A stretch of 64,000 bases of DNA from JAHRVQ01 sp964548025 (GCA_964548025.1 CAZJRI010000011.1:1-64000), one strand, 5' to 3'; positions 36,358 to 45,219 are shown, counted from the stretch's first letter. Notes: generated by a model from the sequence alone, not told the origin. Translations and numbers: made by a program.

Positions 36358-37737
36358 CTAAGCACCCAACTGCTCTTCCCACTCCGACAGCGTATCATCG
36401 AGTCTGGCAACCAGATCATCGACCTGATCTTTTGTAATGGACAATGGGGGTGAAATCCAGAGTGGTAATCCACGTTTGAATAGCGGTTGACGCCTTGCGC
36501 CATAGAGCGTTCCATAAAATACAAGACCATTATTCAATGCGATGGATTGAAACAGATCTTCCGCTTGCTGTTCTACGCCAAAGTATTCTCCCGATTCCTT
36601 GTTTTCAACCAGTTCAAGCACCATAAACATCCCCCAACCACGCGCATCTGCGACTGTAGGGTGATCGAGTAGTTTTTGCCTGTAGGTAAATAGATGTTTC
36701 CCCATGGCTGCTGAATTCTCTACAAGGCCATCTTCACGCAGAATATCGATGGTTTTCAGACCCGCTGCGCAGGCAAGCGGATGACCACCGTTGGTGAACC
36801 CATGAACAAAATGAGCTTCGCCTTTTAGAAACGGTTCGTTAATTTCATCAGATACCATCACTGCCCCAAGGGGGACATAACAACCGGAGATTCCTTTTGC
36901 TGTTGTCATGATATCAGCCTCGACGCCGAAGTGTTCCATCGCGAACCATTTTCCGGTTCTGCCGAATCCGGTAACGACCTCATCGGCAATCAAGAGCACA
37001 TTGTAGTGGTCACAAATCCGTCTGATTTCCTGCCAGTATTCCTTTGGCGCAACGACGCCATAATCAGAACCACAACCATGAGGGGTGGCAATATAAGCAG
37101 ACACGGTTTGAGCACCTTCGAAATAGATCGCTTTTTCAAGTTCCTGTGCTGACTTGATGCCCCATTCTTCCCGGGTCATGCCTTCTGGTTTGTCGTGGTC
37201 ACTGTACTGATGAATATGCGGCGACTTGGGTAGCATCGGGCCATAGAACTTCTCATAAGACGGATTACCCGACAATCCCTGGGTCGCTAATGTCATACCG
37301 TGATAGCTCTGATAATTTGAGATTACTTTATGCTTCTCGATATTCCCCTGTGCAACGTGGTGTTGCCTTGCGGCTTTCATTGCTGTTTCGACTGCTTCCG
37401 AACCTCCGGATACAAGATAAGTCGTATTTAGCTTTGGGGGAGTAACTTCCGCAATCTTTGCACAGAGATCAGCCCGAGGCCGGTTGGCGAGAACAGGATG
37501 AATATGGGTGAAATTCTCCATTTGATCTATGATGGCCTGTTTCATTCGCTCATCACCATGAGGCAGCGTAAAGGCCATGGGGCCACCGGATGCGTCAATA
37601 TATTGCTTTCCACCTGTGTCGTAGTAATAAATACCTTCGGCACGCGAGAGTTCAACATCCATAGCGTGGTACGAGAAAATGTGCGCCCAGTCACCTTCGG
37701 GTTTCAAGGGTGCTGGTAAATTGTGACGAATATTCAT
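36358..37737 (-). CDS. Class III PLP-dependent aminotransferase
   Basis: A 459-residue omega-type aminotransferase. SNYQSYHGMTLATQGLSG and LLIADEVVTGFGRTGKW are standard family motifs; the Schiff-base Lys is in TTAKGISGCYVPLGA. It would transfer amino groups between amines or omega-amino acids and pyruvate or oxoglutarate in the cytoplasm; putrescine, taurine or beta-alanine are possible donors. ATG at 37737 is followed by NIRHNLPAPLKPEGDW. The SD is AGGAG 10 nt upstream. It is convergent with the acyl-CoA dehydrogenase gene. Confidence 0.93.
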   Translation of the reverse strand: MNIRHNLPAPLKPEGDWAHIFSYHAMDVELSRAEGIYYYDTGGKQYIDASGGPMAFTLPHGDERMKQAIIDQMENFTHIHPVLANRPRADLCAKIAEVTPPKLNTTYLVSGGSEAVETAMKAARQHHVAQGNIEKHKVISNYQSYHGMTLATQGLSGNPSYEKFYGPMLPKSPHIHQYSDHDKPEGMTREEWGIKSAQELEKAIYFEGAQTVSAYIATPHGCGSDYGVVAPKEYWQEIRRICDHYNVLLIADEVVTGFGRTGKWFAMEHFGVEADIMTTAKGISGCYVPLGAVMVSDEINEPFLKGEAHFVHGFTNGGHPLACAAGLKTIDILREDGLVENSAAMGKHLFTYRQKLLDHPTVADARGWGMFMVLELVENKESGEYFGVEQQAEDLFQSIALNNGLVFYGTLYGARRQPLFKRGLPLWISPPLSITKDQVDDLVARLDDTLSEWEEQLGA

Positions 37738-37873
37738 TGCCTTGATTCTCCTGTGGTTTGCTCGAGTATATGGAATACCTATCTGTTGCGCTAGCTGGTC
37801 CGTTTACCACCACTAATCATAATGCCAAACCAGGTCGAAACAGAAGCCGACTAAAATCTGTTAGACTGATTCG

Positions 37874-38398
37874 ATGTTGCAATCAGCCCAGACCTTCCTC
37901 GCCGAATACTATTTGCAGATAAAATTTGTACATGTGGTCTTTGCAGCGATGTGGTTCTGGAGTACTTCCGTTGCCTATACCTACTATTTAGTACCCTTAT
38001 TTCGTGACTGGTTAAAGAATCCTCATGACCCTGACAGAGTCAGGCTACGCAATTGGGCGATGGAACGGTTTGACGATGGCGCGGTGCTTGAACATATCGC
38101 TTTTCCAATTCTGTTGATAACCGGGCCGATGCTGATGATCGCAGGTGGCTGGTCACCGGCACAGGGCTGGTTCGCCATGAAACTCGTTCTTGTTGTGATG
38201 ATCTTTATCCCGGTTGAAGCGATGGATTATTATCTCGCCCATTTCAATCTCAACAAGGCGAGAATACGAGCCACCGGTACGCCTGAAGCGTACGAGAAAG
38301 CCATCCGATTACACTGGTGGTTCCTTGTGTTGACCACACCTGTCGTGATTGTCTCAATTACGCTCATCTTCTATCTGGCAATCGTAAAACCATTCTGA
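37874..38398 (+). CDS. Four-helix integral membrane protein (DUF2269/CopD-like)
   Basis: 174 residues with four predicted membrane helices (near 15-38, 75-95, 97-120, 145-170) and conserved-looking His and Trp residues: LQIKFVHVVFAAMWFWS, VLEHIAFPILLITGP, IRLHWWFLVLTTPV. This resembles DUF2269 / CopD-like haem or copper membrane proteins, in which the His residues may bind haem b or a metal. It is followed after 10 bp by a small membrane protein, likely in the same operon. No redox partner is adjacent, so function is tentative. Confidence 0.75.
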   Translation: MLQSAQTFLAEYYLQIKFVHVVFAAMWFWSTSVAYTYYLVPLFRDWLKNPHDPDRVRLRNWAMERFDDGAVLEHIAFPILLITGPMLMIAGGWSPAQGWFAMKLVLVVMIFIPVEAMDYYLAHFNLNKARIRATGTPEAYEKAIRLHWWFLVLTTPVVIVSITLIFYLAIVKPF

Positions 38399-38408
38399 GG
38401 AGACAACT

Positions 38409-38684
38409 ATGAGTTATGAGATATTGCCCCCGGCTTTTGAAGTATCACAGCACGCATTCAAAGTCAGACAGCAGACGATCAACAAACTCTCACTGGCGAT
38501 GTCAGGCTATATCTTATTTGTGCTTTATCCTGCCTACGGATTGCTGCGAATAATCTGGGCAGATGATAATTCCGTATTTCTTTTTAAGGGTGTCAGCATC
38601 GCAATTCTCATATCTATTGCATTCGGATTATTCGCTCGACGAACCATCAGCAGGTATATGCACACCAAACTGGAGTCGGGATAA
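38409..38684 (+). CDS. Small hypothetical membrane protein
   Basis: 91 residues with two hydrophobic helices (about 27-47 and 60-78: LAMSGYILFVLYPAYGLLRI, VSIAILISIAFGLFARRTIS). It starts 10 bp after the DUF2269-like gene with an SD GAGGAG upstream, so it is probably translated from the same mRNA and may be a subunit of that protein. No family was recognised. Confidence 0.65.
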   Translation: MSYEILPPAFEVSQHAFKVRQQTINKLSLAMSGYILFVLYPAYGLLRIIWADDNSVFLFKGVSIAILISIAFGLFARRTISRYMHTKLESG

Positions 38685-38735
38685 TTGGGGTAGCGGTAAG
38701 ATGACGGTATAAATTGCGGCATTTTACTCCGACCC

Positions 38736-38959
38736 GAATGGCACTTACTTAAGGATTATTCACGGTTTATCCGCGTCAAGCAGGACCAGTATATCCGTTT
38801 CCAGAGCACGCCTGCGGTCGCAACGGCGACAACCTCGCTTACTCGTGAGCCAGTTCCTGTCTCACTCGGCGCGCTCGGCGCAGGCTTCATGCTCTTGAAA
38901 CGGATATACTGGTCCTACTCGCCGCTAACAATTTAACATGCCTTAAGTAAGTGCCATTC
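38736..38959. repeat. Structured intergenic repeat, copy 1
   Basis: A 224-bp element. A perfect 19-bp outer inverted repeat, GAATGGCACTTACTTAAGG at 38736-38754 and its complement at 38941-38959, flanks a 27-bp inner stem (38782-38808 and 38890-38916). A 7-bp stem GCCTGCG/CGCAGGC (38810-38816 and 38879-38885) lies inside this, and a small hairpin GTCGC-AACG-GCGAC (38817-38830) inside that. TACTCCGACCC is present next to both ends. The right end supplies the last codons and the stop of the metal permease gene. It resembles a non-autonomous mobile or folded-DNA/RNA element; I see no transposase and no convincing protein. Confidence 0.9.
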
Positions 38960-39735
38960 TACTCCGACCCCAATTTTCTATTGGTTTGCGCTTTAATGGC
39001 AATCGCGCCGAGAATCCCCCATAAAAGAAGTGCCCAGACGATCAAGGCGCCTGGGGGCAGATCCCAGATTGTGGATGCGATCAGCCCTGACAGATAAGCG
39101 AGGGTACCAATCGTGTACCCGGCTGCAAGACGTTTGACCCCGCTAAGATTCATCGTTGCCAAAGCAGGGATAATTAGACTGGCAAAAACCAGGTAGACGC
39201 CAACCAACTGAACAGAGGCTGTCACCGAGATTGCAAAGAGTCCGTAAAATCCAAATTGACCCAATCGATCCAGGTTAAACCAACAGACCAATACGAGTGC
39301 ATAAACCACAGCAACCGGCCACAACACGGCGGGTGTCACCCACAGTATCTGCCCCACAAGAAGCTCCTTCAGATGCTCACCACCGTGTGGATTCTCTGCC
39401 AGCACCAGGATGCTTGCAGTTGCGGCCAGAACGAACAGTACCCCGATGATCGCCTCCTGCTCATCAGGCCAGTGTCTTTCCGTCCAGTTCAACAGCAAGG
39501 TAGCCGTCAATGCAGCGCTAACCGCGGCGATCTGCACACCTATTCCGCCGGTGTCCCAATCGAGACTGGCAGCGACAATGACACCTAATCCTGCAATCTG
39601 GGCGATAGCCAGATCAATAAATATTATTCCCCTCTGCAGTACCTGCTGACCCATCGGAACATGGGTGCTCAATACCAGCAACCCCGCCAACAGGGCAGGC
39701 CCGATAATACTGAGGTCAAATGCGATATTGTTCAC
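38959..39735 (-). CDS. Metal (Zn/Mn-type) ABC transporter permease
   Basis: A 258-residue permease of the ZnuB/TroC family with about seven to eight membrane helices (MNNIAFDLSIIGPALLAGLLVLSTHVPMGQQVLQRGIIF region, shown only in part; VGVYLVFASLIIPALA is the typical conserved stretch). It would carry Zn or Mn from the periplasmic binding protein into the cytoplasm, driven by an ATPase. It overlaps the end of the binding protein gene by 4 bases, so it is translationally coupled. The stop is inside the repeat element, which also codes for the last residues (LGSE). The partner ATPase gene is not present next to it. Confidence 0.9.
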   Translation of the reverse strand: MNNIAFDLSIIGPALLAGLLVLSTHVPMGQQVLQRGIIFIDLAIAQIAGLGVIVAASLDWDTGGIGVQIAAVSAALTATLLLNWTERHWPDEQEAIIGVLFVLAATASILVLAENPHGGEHLKELLVGQILWVTPAVLWPVAVVYALVLVCWFNLDRLGQFGFYGLFAISVTASVQLVGVYLVFASLIIPALATMNLSGVKRLAAGYTIGTLAYLSGLIASTIWDLPPGALIVWALLLWGILGAIAIKAQTNRKLGSE

Positions 39736-40631
39736 GGTTGACCCAGCAGCAGGTTGAGTGTGGCGTCAAACAGTTCCGAGAGGGTTTGTGCACTATGCCC
39801 ACTCCCTACGGTATAGGGTAATCTGATAATCGGTATATGAGTTCGCTCTGAGAGCCACTCCGCAGGCTTCGGATCAGAGTAGGGTGTTAGCAGCACAAAC
39901 TTGGGATTCCTCACTTCGGCCAGTTGCAGTAGTCTCGCCATATGTTTGCTGCTTGGGGGAATGCCCGGCTTATTTTCGATAGTTTCAACAACGTCTATGC
40001 CAAGCCACCTGACAAGATAGCTGAAGCTTCGATGGTGAGTGATAACCATCATTGATTTCAATGGATCTGCCTTGTCCTGCCACTTTTTAATCTTCAAACG
40101 AAAGGATTCGCTGAACTTCGTATACCCCTCAAGGTATCTGTTTGCATTCGCCGGATCCAGCTCAACAAGACGTTTTGACAGTTGTTCGGCAATGCGCAAT
40201 AGATTACGCGGATCGAGGTGGATATGGGGATTACCCTGTGGGTGGATATCTCCTTCAGCCCGGTCAAGTCGGGTGGGAATTTCTAACTTGCGAACATGGT
40301 CCGCAGCCATGAAATAACCCGGCCTGCCAGGCTGAATCCTGGAATTGCCAGAGCGTCTCAGCAGCAAGGGTAACCATCCAACCTCTAAATCAGCACCCGT
40401 ACAAACAAGCAAGTCTGCATGTCTGATTTTTGCGATCAGACTTGGCCTGGCTTGTATACGGTGAGGATCCTGAAACGGTGTTGTGGCGCTAAAGGGATTC
40501 ATATCGGCACCTGCAATCTCCGTAACTAACTGTGCCCATTCCGGTTCGCAGGTAAAAATAACCAGGTTGGCCCAGCATGTTTCACTGAGCAATAATAGAA
40601 ACACGGCAATAAGTGAAGTCTTCCTGTTCAT
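39732..40631 (-). CDS. Metal ABC transporter substrate-binding protein (ZnuA-like)
   Basis: A 299-residue periplasmic metal-binding protein with a signal peptide (LIAVFLLLLSETCWA). It has metal-ligand candidates in the GNPHIHLDPRN loop and ITHHRSFSYL, both typical of the ZnuA/PsaA cluster A-1 family. The usual first-His segment seems replaced by the TCEPEW stretch, and the long His-rich loop is absent, so Mn or Fe cannot be ruled out. It starts 12 bp from the outer-membrane protein gene on the same strand. This is likely the uptake receptor of the 39-42 kb cluster. Confidence 0.88.
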   Translation of the reverse strand: MNRKTSLIAVFLLLLSETCWANLVIFTCEPEWAQLVTEIAGADMNPFSATTPFQDPHRIQARPSLIAKIRHADLLVCTGADLEVGWLPLLLRRSGNSRIQPGRPGYFMAADHVRKLEIPTRLDRAEGDIHPQGNPHIHLDPRNLLRIAEQLSKRLVELDPANANRYLEGYTKFSESFRLKIKKWQDKADPLKSMMVITHHRSFSYLVRWLGIDVVETIENKPGIPPSSKHMARLLQLAEVRNPKFVLLTPYSDPKPAEWLSERTHIPIIRLPYTVGSGHSAQTLSELFDATLNLLLGQP

Positions 40632-40642
40632 ACTGAATTCTC

Positions 40643-41998
40643 CTAAAACTGATGGGCGCGATGTGAACCGAAGCTCTGGAAATACTGCATCAGTATCTGA
40701 TCGTTCCCGTTCAGTGTGGAGTCATCCCGTGTATATTGCAGTCGCACCCTACTGAATTCGCTATTCTTCCATTCAAGACTTATAGAATCCCTTTTTGGGT
40801 TAAATCCCATTGGATCAAGAATGCTCCCCGACACACCTTTATTGTCGGCATCCAGTCGATCATGTCTGTATCCGAGTTGCCAGGCAGGTGCAAACTGATA
40901 GACTGATTGGAGATACCATCCTGATTGATCCCCCCGGTACTGTTGTTGGGTACCTTCACTTTCAAAAATACCGGATTCATCACGCCAGAAATACTCCCCC
41001 TGGAGCTTAAAGTTCCTGACAGTTGGGTTGCCATCCGGCGCCCACTTCCAAACAAAATCAATGCCGTAGAGCTCACTTTCACCCATGAACAGACTCACCA
41101 GGCCAGTGTCTTCGTCTTCGGCAGAACGTTCGGAAACCTCGGCATAAAGATGCGACGCACCAAAGCGCCAACTATGACTATCACCAACATCACCACCCAG
41201 ATGGGCAAAAAGAGAATACGCACCTCTGCCGGAGTTTTCGGCACCACTTGCGGGATAAGCATCACCGCGCATAATCTCGGCACCAATTTCCAGGAAGGTA
41301 CCTGCAGGCACCAGCCAACGGATTTGCATACCGTCATCCTTGTACTGATTAGCGAGGAAGGCCTGGTAAGGCAGGGGCCTGTCGGCAAAATCATCACTAT
41401 GAGCATGGAAACTGTTTAGATAACCAATGCCTGAGAAAAACCTGCCTGCCGTAATACCGAATCCAGCCGGTAGGGCAAGTGTTTGCAGATAGGCCTCTTC
41501 CAGTTCAAGTTCCGCCTCTCCATCCTCGCTGTGAATTGCCAGGGTCAGGTTGCCGAAAAATTTGTCATCCACGTTGGCCTGCACATTGATCTCGGTCTCA
41601 CCCAACTGCAATCCTTCTTCTGCTGGCCCTGTTTCAGGTCCCAAAATAAAGCCTGGGATAACATAGGGTTCAACAGTCTCGTCAAATGCTGAGTAACCAC
41701 CCGACAGAACCACTCCGATAGCGGGATTAAAAGCATTGGCTCCGCTAGCGCCTGGCGCAACCGGGGATAAAAGAGCCTCTTCTGCCACAGCGATCGCTTC
41801 ATCTGCGGCGGTTTGTGCATGGGTGGAATCTCGCTCCACCTCCTCAAGGCGCCGTTCCAGGTCCTTGATCTTGGCAATATATGTCTCTTTTAGCTGAGAA
41901 ATTGATTCTCGCAACTCGTCAATTTCAGTGTTGTTCTCAGCCAGACATGGGACACTCCAGGTCAGCATGAGTAATAGGTAAACAGAAGTTCTGATCAT
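40643..41998 (-). CDS. Outer-membrane beta-barrel protein of the metal-uptake cluster
   Basis: About 451 residues. Signal peptide (VYLLLMLTWSVPCLA), then a coiled coil (IDELRESISQLKETYIAK, about 25-80), then an outer-membrane barrel with alternating aromatic strands and a C-terminal SFGSHRAHQF. The beta-strand pattern and a coiled coil before a porin-like barrel are typical of surface porins; the link to metal uptake rests on its place between the small CxxC protein and the ZnuA-like gene. ATG at 41998 is preferred over 42040 because TGGAG lies 6-7 nt upstream and the signal peptide then begins cleanly. Confidence 0.82.
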   Translation of the reverse strand: MIRTSVYLLLMLTWSVPCLAENNTEIDELRESISQLKETYIAKIKDLERRLEEVERDSTHAQTAADEAIAVAEEALLSPVAPGASGANAFNPAIGVVLSGGYSAFDETVEPYVIPGFILGPETGPAEEGLQLGETEINVQANVDDKFFGNLTLAIHSEDGEAELELEEAYLQTLALPAGFGITAGRFFSGIGYLNSFHAHSDDFADRPLPYQAFLANQYKDDGMQIRWLVPAGTFLEIGAEIMRGDAYPASGAENSGRGAYSLFAHLGGDVGDSHSWRFGASHLYAEVSERSAEDEDTGLVSLFMGESELYGIDFVWKWAPDGNPTVRNFKLQGEYFWRDESGIFESEGTQQQYRGDQSGWYLQSVYQFAPAWQLGYRHDRLDADNKGVSGSILDPMGFNPKRDSISLEWKNSEFSRVRLQYTRDDSTLNGNDQILMQYFQSFGSHRAHQF

Positions 41999-42067
41999 AT
42001 AACACTCCAAAAAGTTCGAGACCGGAGGCAAAAATGCCACCGATTCGGATAAGAGAAGGAATTACGA

Positions 42068-42355
42068 TCAGAGGGAGGGAGGAGAACGCGCGCGAGTGTT
42101 ATCCGGGATAGAAATTAGTTTTGTTGTCTTGCGCCTGGTTGGGCTAAAACTAGCTGCAGGCAGCCCATCTGCCTTTGATACCAGATGATTATCGATCTGC
42201 AACTGGGATTTGAAAATGCACATGGAGCAAACAGGATCAGCGGACAAATTCTCGTGATCTGTTACGTGCGCCTGGATAATGACGGGAATACAACAGAGAA
42301 GTCCCACCAGAAACCAGGTCCTGAACTGGTTTGGAATTAACCGAATCTTGGCCAT
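42068..42355 (-). CDS. Small exported or membrane protein with a CSMC motif
   Basis: A protein of about 95 residues. One hydrophobic segment (WFLVGLLCCIPVIIQA) is followed by HVTDHENLSADPVCSMCIFKSQ, with two His and a CxxC that could bind metal, resembling DUF2946-like small proteins found beside metal transport genes. It is the first gene of the metal cluster and probably cotranscribed with the barrel gene. ATG at 42355 is taken; a GTG at 42364 is possible. No clear SD is seen. Confidence 0.6.
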   Translation of the reverse strand: MAKIRLIPNQFRTWFLVGLLCCIPVIIQAHVTDHENLSADPVCSMCIFKSQLQIDNHLVSKADGLPAASFSPTRRKTTKLISIPDNTRARSPPSL

Positions 42356-42510
42356 GGTGAGCACAGTATACTAGTTTGCCGACACCAGGCAATTGTCGAC
42401 TATCTGAATCGGAATTATCTCAGTACCCTGTAACCATTAGATTTGAAAATCTATCGATATAAGCAGCTTGGAAAGTCATTTGCACAGGTCTGCAGAATCT
42501 CTATTCTGAC

Positions 42511-45219
42511 TTAATCCTGTGCTTTTTTCCGATCCAATCCCCTTCCCGCCGACACCCGAGAATCAGATACAGGGGAGTAAATATTAAAGATCGTGCCAAC
42601 ACCAGCTTCACTGTGAACAGCCACTTCACCATTGATTCGTTTCACGATGCCATAGACTGACGCTAATCCAAGTCCGGTTCCCTTGCCTTTTTCTTTCGTG
42701 GTGTAAAATGGCTCAAAAATTCTTTCTTGTACCTCTGGAGTCATGCCCGTTCCTGTGTCACTTATTGATAGTTCAACGTAAGATCCGGGTTTGCCCACGG
42801 ATTGTCCGGTGAGGGAATCTCTATCTAATTCGGTGTTTTTTGTAGTCAGGGTTATCTGTCCGCCATCCGGCATGGCATCTGAAGCATTAACAATCAAGTT
42901 CGACACGATCTGTTCAAGTTGACCGGGATCAAAACGTACCCGATGGAGTTCTGAATCCAGATCCAGTGTCAGTTCAATATTGCTCCCAATAAGCTGATGC
43001 AACATTCTATTTAGATCAAGAACCTCATCAGAGACGTCCACTATTTTCGGCTCAATGTTTTGCTGCCTGGAGAAGGCAAGCATTCTACTTACCAGGTCCT
43101 TCGCCCTTTCACCTGCCTTGAGTACCTCGTCCAAATCTTCGAAATTCTCTTGATCAGGTTCAGCCTTTAACTTCGAGAGCTCAGCAAATCCAATTATTGC
43201 TGTCAGAATATTATTTAGGTCATGGGCAATTCCGCCTGCCAATTGACCCACCGCTTCCAGTTTCTGAGACTGTCGCAATTTGTCTTCCATAACCTTTCTG
43301 TCGGAGATATCGTGAATTTCTGCCAGTACTTCCTGCTCTTCGCGCATCTTGATAGGTGTTAAAGAGATTTCGATTGGAAAACCCTCTCCAGATTTGGGGA
43401 TGCCAATCAGTTCAAGGCCATCTCCCATGTTTCGCCTATAAGGACCCAACTGATACTCTTTTCGAAATCGCTCATGGGATTTACGCAGATGTGCAGGTAA
43501 CAGTTTTTCAACGGGTTGGCCGATTAGTTCCTGCCTGCTATAGCCAAACATCTCTTCTGTCATCGAGTTGACCAGAGTAATGATTCCTTTGGAATTGACG
43601 GTAATTCTTCCGTCGGTCGCCGCCTCCCAGAGATCCTGAAACTCTGCCTGTCGTTGTTTTTGGGCTTCTTCTGCCAGTTTNNNNNNNNNNNNNNNNNNNN
43701 NNNNNNNNNNNNNNNNAACATCTCTTAAAACGGCCATCCATACTTCACCGTAGGCAGAATGGGTAAAGGCCGAGACAGTGGATGAAACCCACAACTCTTT
43801 ACCATCCTTTTTAACGCCCTTAATTTCACCAGCCCAGGATCCGGATTTATCAAGCGTTTTATTGATTTCTGCCAATGAGGTATCACCAAACTCCTTACGC
43901 GTATCGAAAAGTTTGGATTCCTGTTGCCCAACAAGCTCACTGGGTTTATATCCGAACAGTCGATCCAACCCGGGGTTCGTATAAAGGATCTTGCCATTTT
44001 CGTAATCTACCAAATAGACCCCTTCGTTCATCTGGCTCACGATCCTTGCCTGAAAACGAACCTCCTCCTCGTTGATATGTCTTATGCCAACCTGCAGATG
44101 CCGATACCTTTCAGGGATTTCAGGTGCTATTGATCCAAACTTCTCGACGATCTCAAATCGCCCTTCTTTCGTTGATTTCGACAAATAGGTATTGACCCTG
44201 GCGTGATGGATTTCAGCATCCATCTCTACATGCCCCTGGGGGCCGTCAAGCCCAATGTGTTCCAGTGAATCAACCAAAGCTTCTGGTTCAGTGGTTCCAG
44301 CCTGGTTCGCTGCTTTGGCAAAAGCTTTAACACACAAGTAGGTGCCTTCACCAAAGTTCGTCAATATTCCATTACCTTCGGGCCAGACACCTGTAACTCC
44401 AGGAAATTTAGCTAACGACTTGAGGAAGTTGCTATTCTCTTTTGAGTCGATCGTCATGAAGTAGGTATTGCTGGAGAAAAATCCTTCGCGAACTTCTGGT
44501 TGCAATTGGCTCGCCATGATCTCATCATAATGGCCCATCACCACTGACATCTTTTCTTTCAACCCCCGATTCGCAAAATCATTCAACAGGTTAATCTGAT
44601 CTACCCCTGCAAAATAGGGAACAAAAACCTGTGCGCCTGATTTTTGAACTGTCTCTAGAAGCTCGGACAGAGATTCACGAGATGTACCGAGGGGGAGATA
44701 TTCTTCACCTAAAACCTGACCACCTACAGCGGTCAATGCTCGCTTGGCCGCGTCAATTGATCCACGCGGCCACTCGTAATTGTTGCCCGCGAAAAACATT
44801 TTCGGCCCAAACTGTTCTCGCATGTACGGAATCATCTTTTCAATCTGCTGGTTTGGCAGTGCCGCGAAGTGAAAGAAATAGCGACTAAGTACGCTCCCTT
44901 CATGAAAAGAAAAATTTAGGAGTGGTAGTTTTCTTGTTTCAGCAACACGATAGGCAACAGCAATCCTGGAATTTGAGAGCAAATTGCCAATAATGGCTGA
45001 ACATCGATGGTAATCGACGAGCTTTTCCGCAGCAAGAACCGAACTTTCGGGCAGACTGCCATCGTCTTCAATGACCAGTTCCAGCTTGCTGCCGAGAACA
45101 CCGCCGCTTTTGTTTACCTCAGTGCAGGCAATTTCACCCGCTCTGGCTATCTCTGGCCCATAGATACCCACAATCCCGGTGAGCGGTGCCATTAGACCAA
45201 GTTTAACTGATTCAGCCAT
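42511..45219 (-). CDS. Soluble sensor histidine kinase with amide-type ligand-binding domain and two PAS domains
   Basis: 902 residues including 12 unknown. Residues 1-380 are a periplasmic-binding-protein fold (Peripla_BP_6, amide/urea type: KLGLMAPLTGIVGIYGPEIARAG), with no signal peptide or membrane helix, so the whole protein appears cytoplasmic. PAS-1 is about 395-505 and PAS-2 about 535-650. The kinase core has LAGGIAHDLNNILTAIIGF (phosphoacceptor His), and the ATPase domain has LVINASDAMPDGGQI and the GTGLGLASVYGIV box. No receiver domain is attached and no response regulator is adjacent. A scaffold gap of 36 Ns at 43681-43716 falls between PAS domains; the frame stays open but true gap length is unknown. 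Confidence 0.88.
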   Translation of the reverse strand: MAESVKLGLMAPLTGIVGIYGPEIARAGEIACTEVNKSGGVLGSKLELVIEDDGSLPESSVLAAEKLVDYHRCSAIIGNLLSNSRIAVAYRVAETRKLPLLNFSFHEGSVLSRYFFHFAALPNQQIEKMIPYMREQFGPKMFFAGNNYEWPRGSIDAAKRALTAVGGQVLGEEYLPLGTSRESLSELLETVQKSGAQVFVPYFAGVDQINLLNDFANRGLKEKMSVVMGHYDEIMASQLQPEVREGFFSSNTYFMTIDSKENSNFLKSLAKFPGVTGVWPEGNGILTNFGEGTYLCVKAFAKAANQAGTTEPEALVDSLEHIGLDGPQGHVEMDAEIHHARVNTYLSKSTKEGRFEIVEKFGSIAPEIPERYRHLQVGIRHINEEEVRFQARIVSQMNEGVYLVDYENGKILYTNPGLDRLFGYKPSELVGQQESKLFDTRKEFGDTSLAEINKTLDKSGSWAGEIKGVKKDGKELWVSSTVSAFTHSAYGEVWMAVLRDVXXXXXXXXXXXXKLAEEAQKQRQAEFQDLWEAATDGRITVNSKGIITLVNSMTEEMFGYSRQELIGQPVEKLLPAHLRKSHERFRKEYQLGPYRRNMGDGLELIGIPKSGEGFPIEISLTPIKMREEQEVLAEIHDISDRKVMEDKLRQSQKLEAVGQLAGGIAHDLNNILTAIIGFAELSKLKAEPDQENFEDLDEVLKAGERAKDLVSRMLAFSRQQNIEPKIVDVSDEVLDLNRMLHQLIGSNIELTLDLDSELHRVRFDPGQLEQIVSNLIVNASDAMPDGGQITLTTKNTELDRDSLTGQSVGKPGSYVELSISDTGTGMTPEVQERIFEPFYTTKEKGKGTGLGLASVYGIVKRINGEVAVHSEAGVGTIFNIYSPVSDSRVSAGRGLDRKKAQD
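43681..43716. other. Assembly gap of 36 Ns inside the histidine kinase
   Basis: A run of 36 undefined bases interrupts the linker between the two PAS domains. The reading frame is the same on both sides, which fits a gap of a multiple of three but does not prove the sequence is missing only 12 codons. Any claim about the linker needs the closed sequence. Confidence 0.98.

Noticed and set aside
38782..38916. Small proteins encoded inside the repeats (QSTPAVATATTSL, ALGAGFMLL-type frames)
   Set aside because: Both copies have short open frames with a similar ALGAG(F/L)MLL stretch, but the inner stem and indels change the frame between copies and no SD is present. Structure, not coding, explains the conservation.
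43681..43716. Frameshift or missing domain in the histidine kinase
   Set aside because: The frame is continuous across the gap and PAS domains flank it; the Ns are an assembly gap, not evidence of decay.
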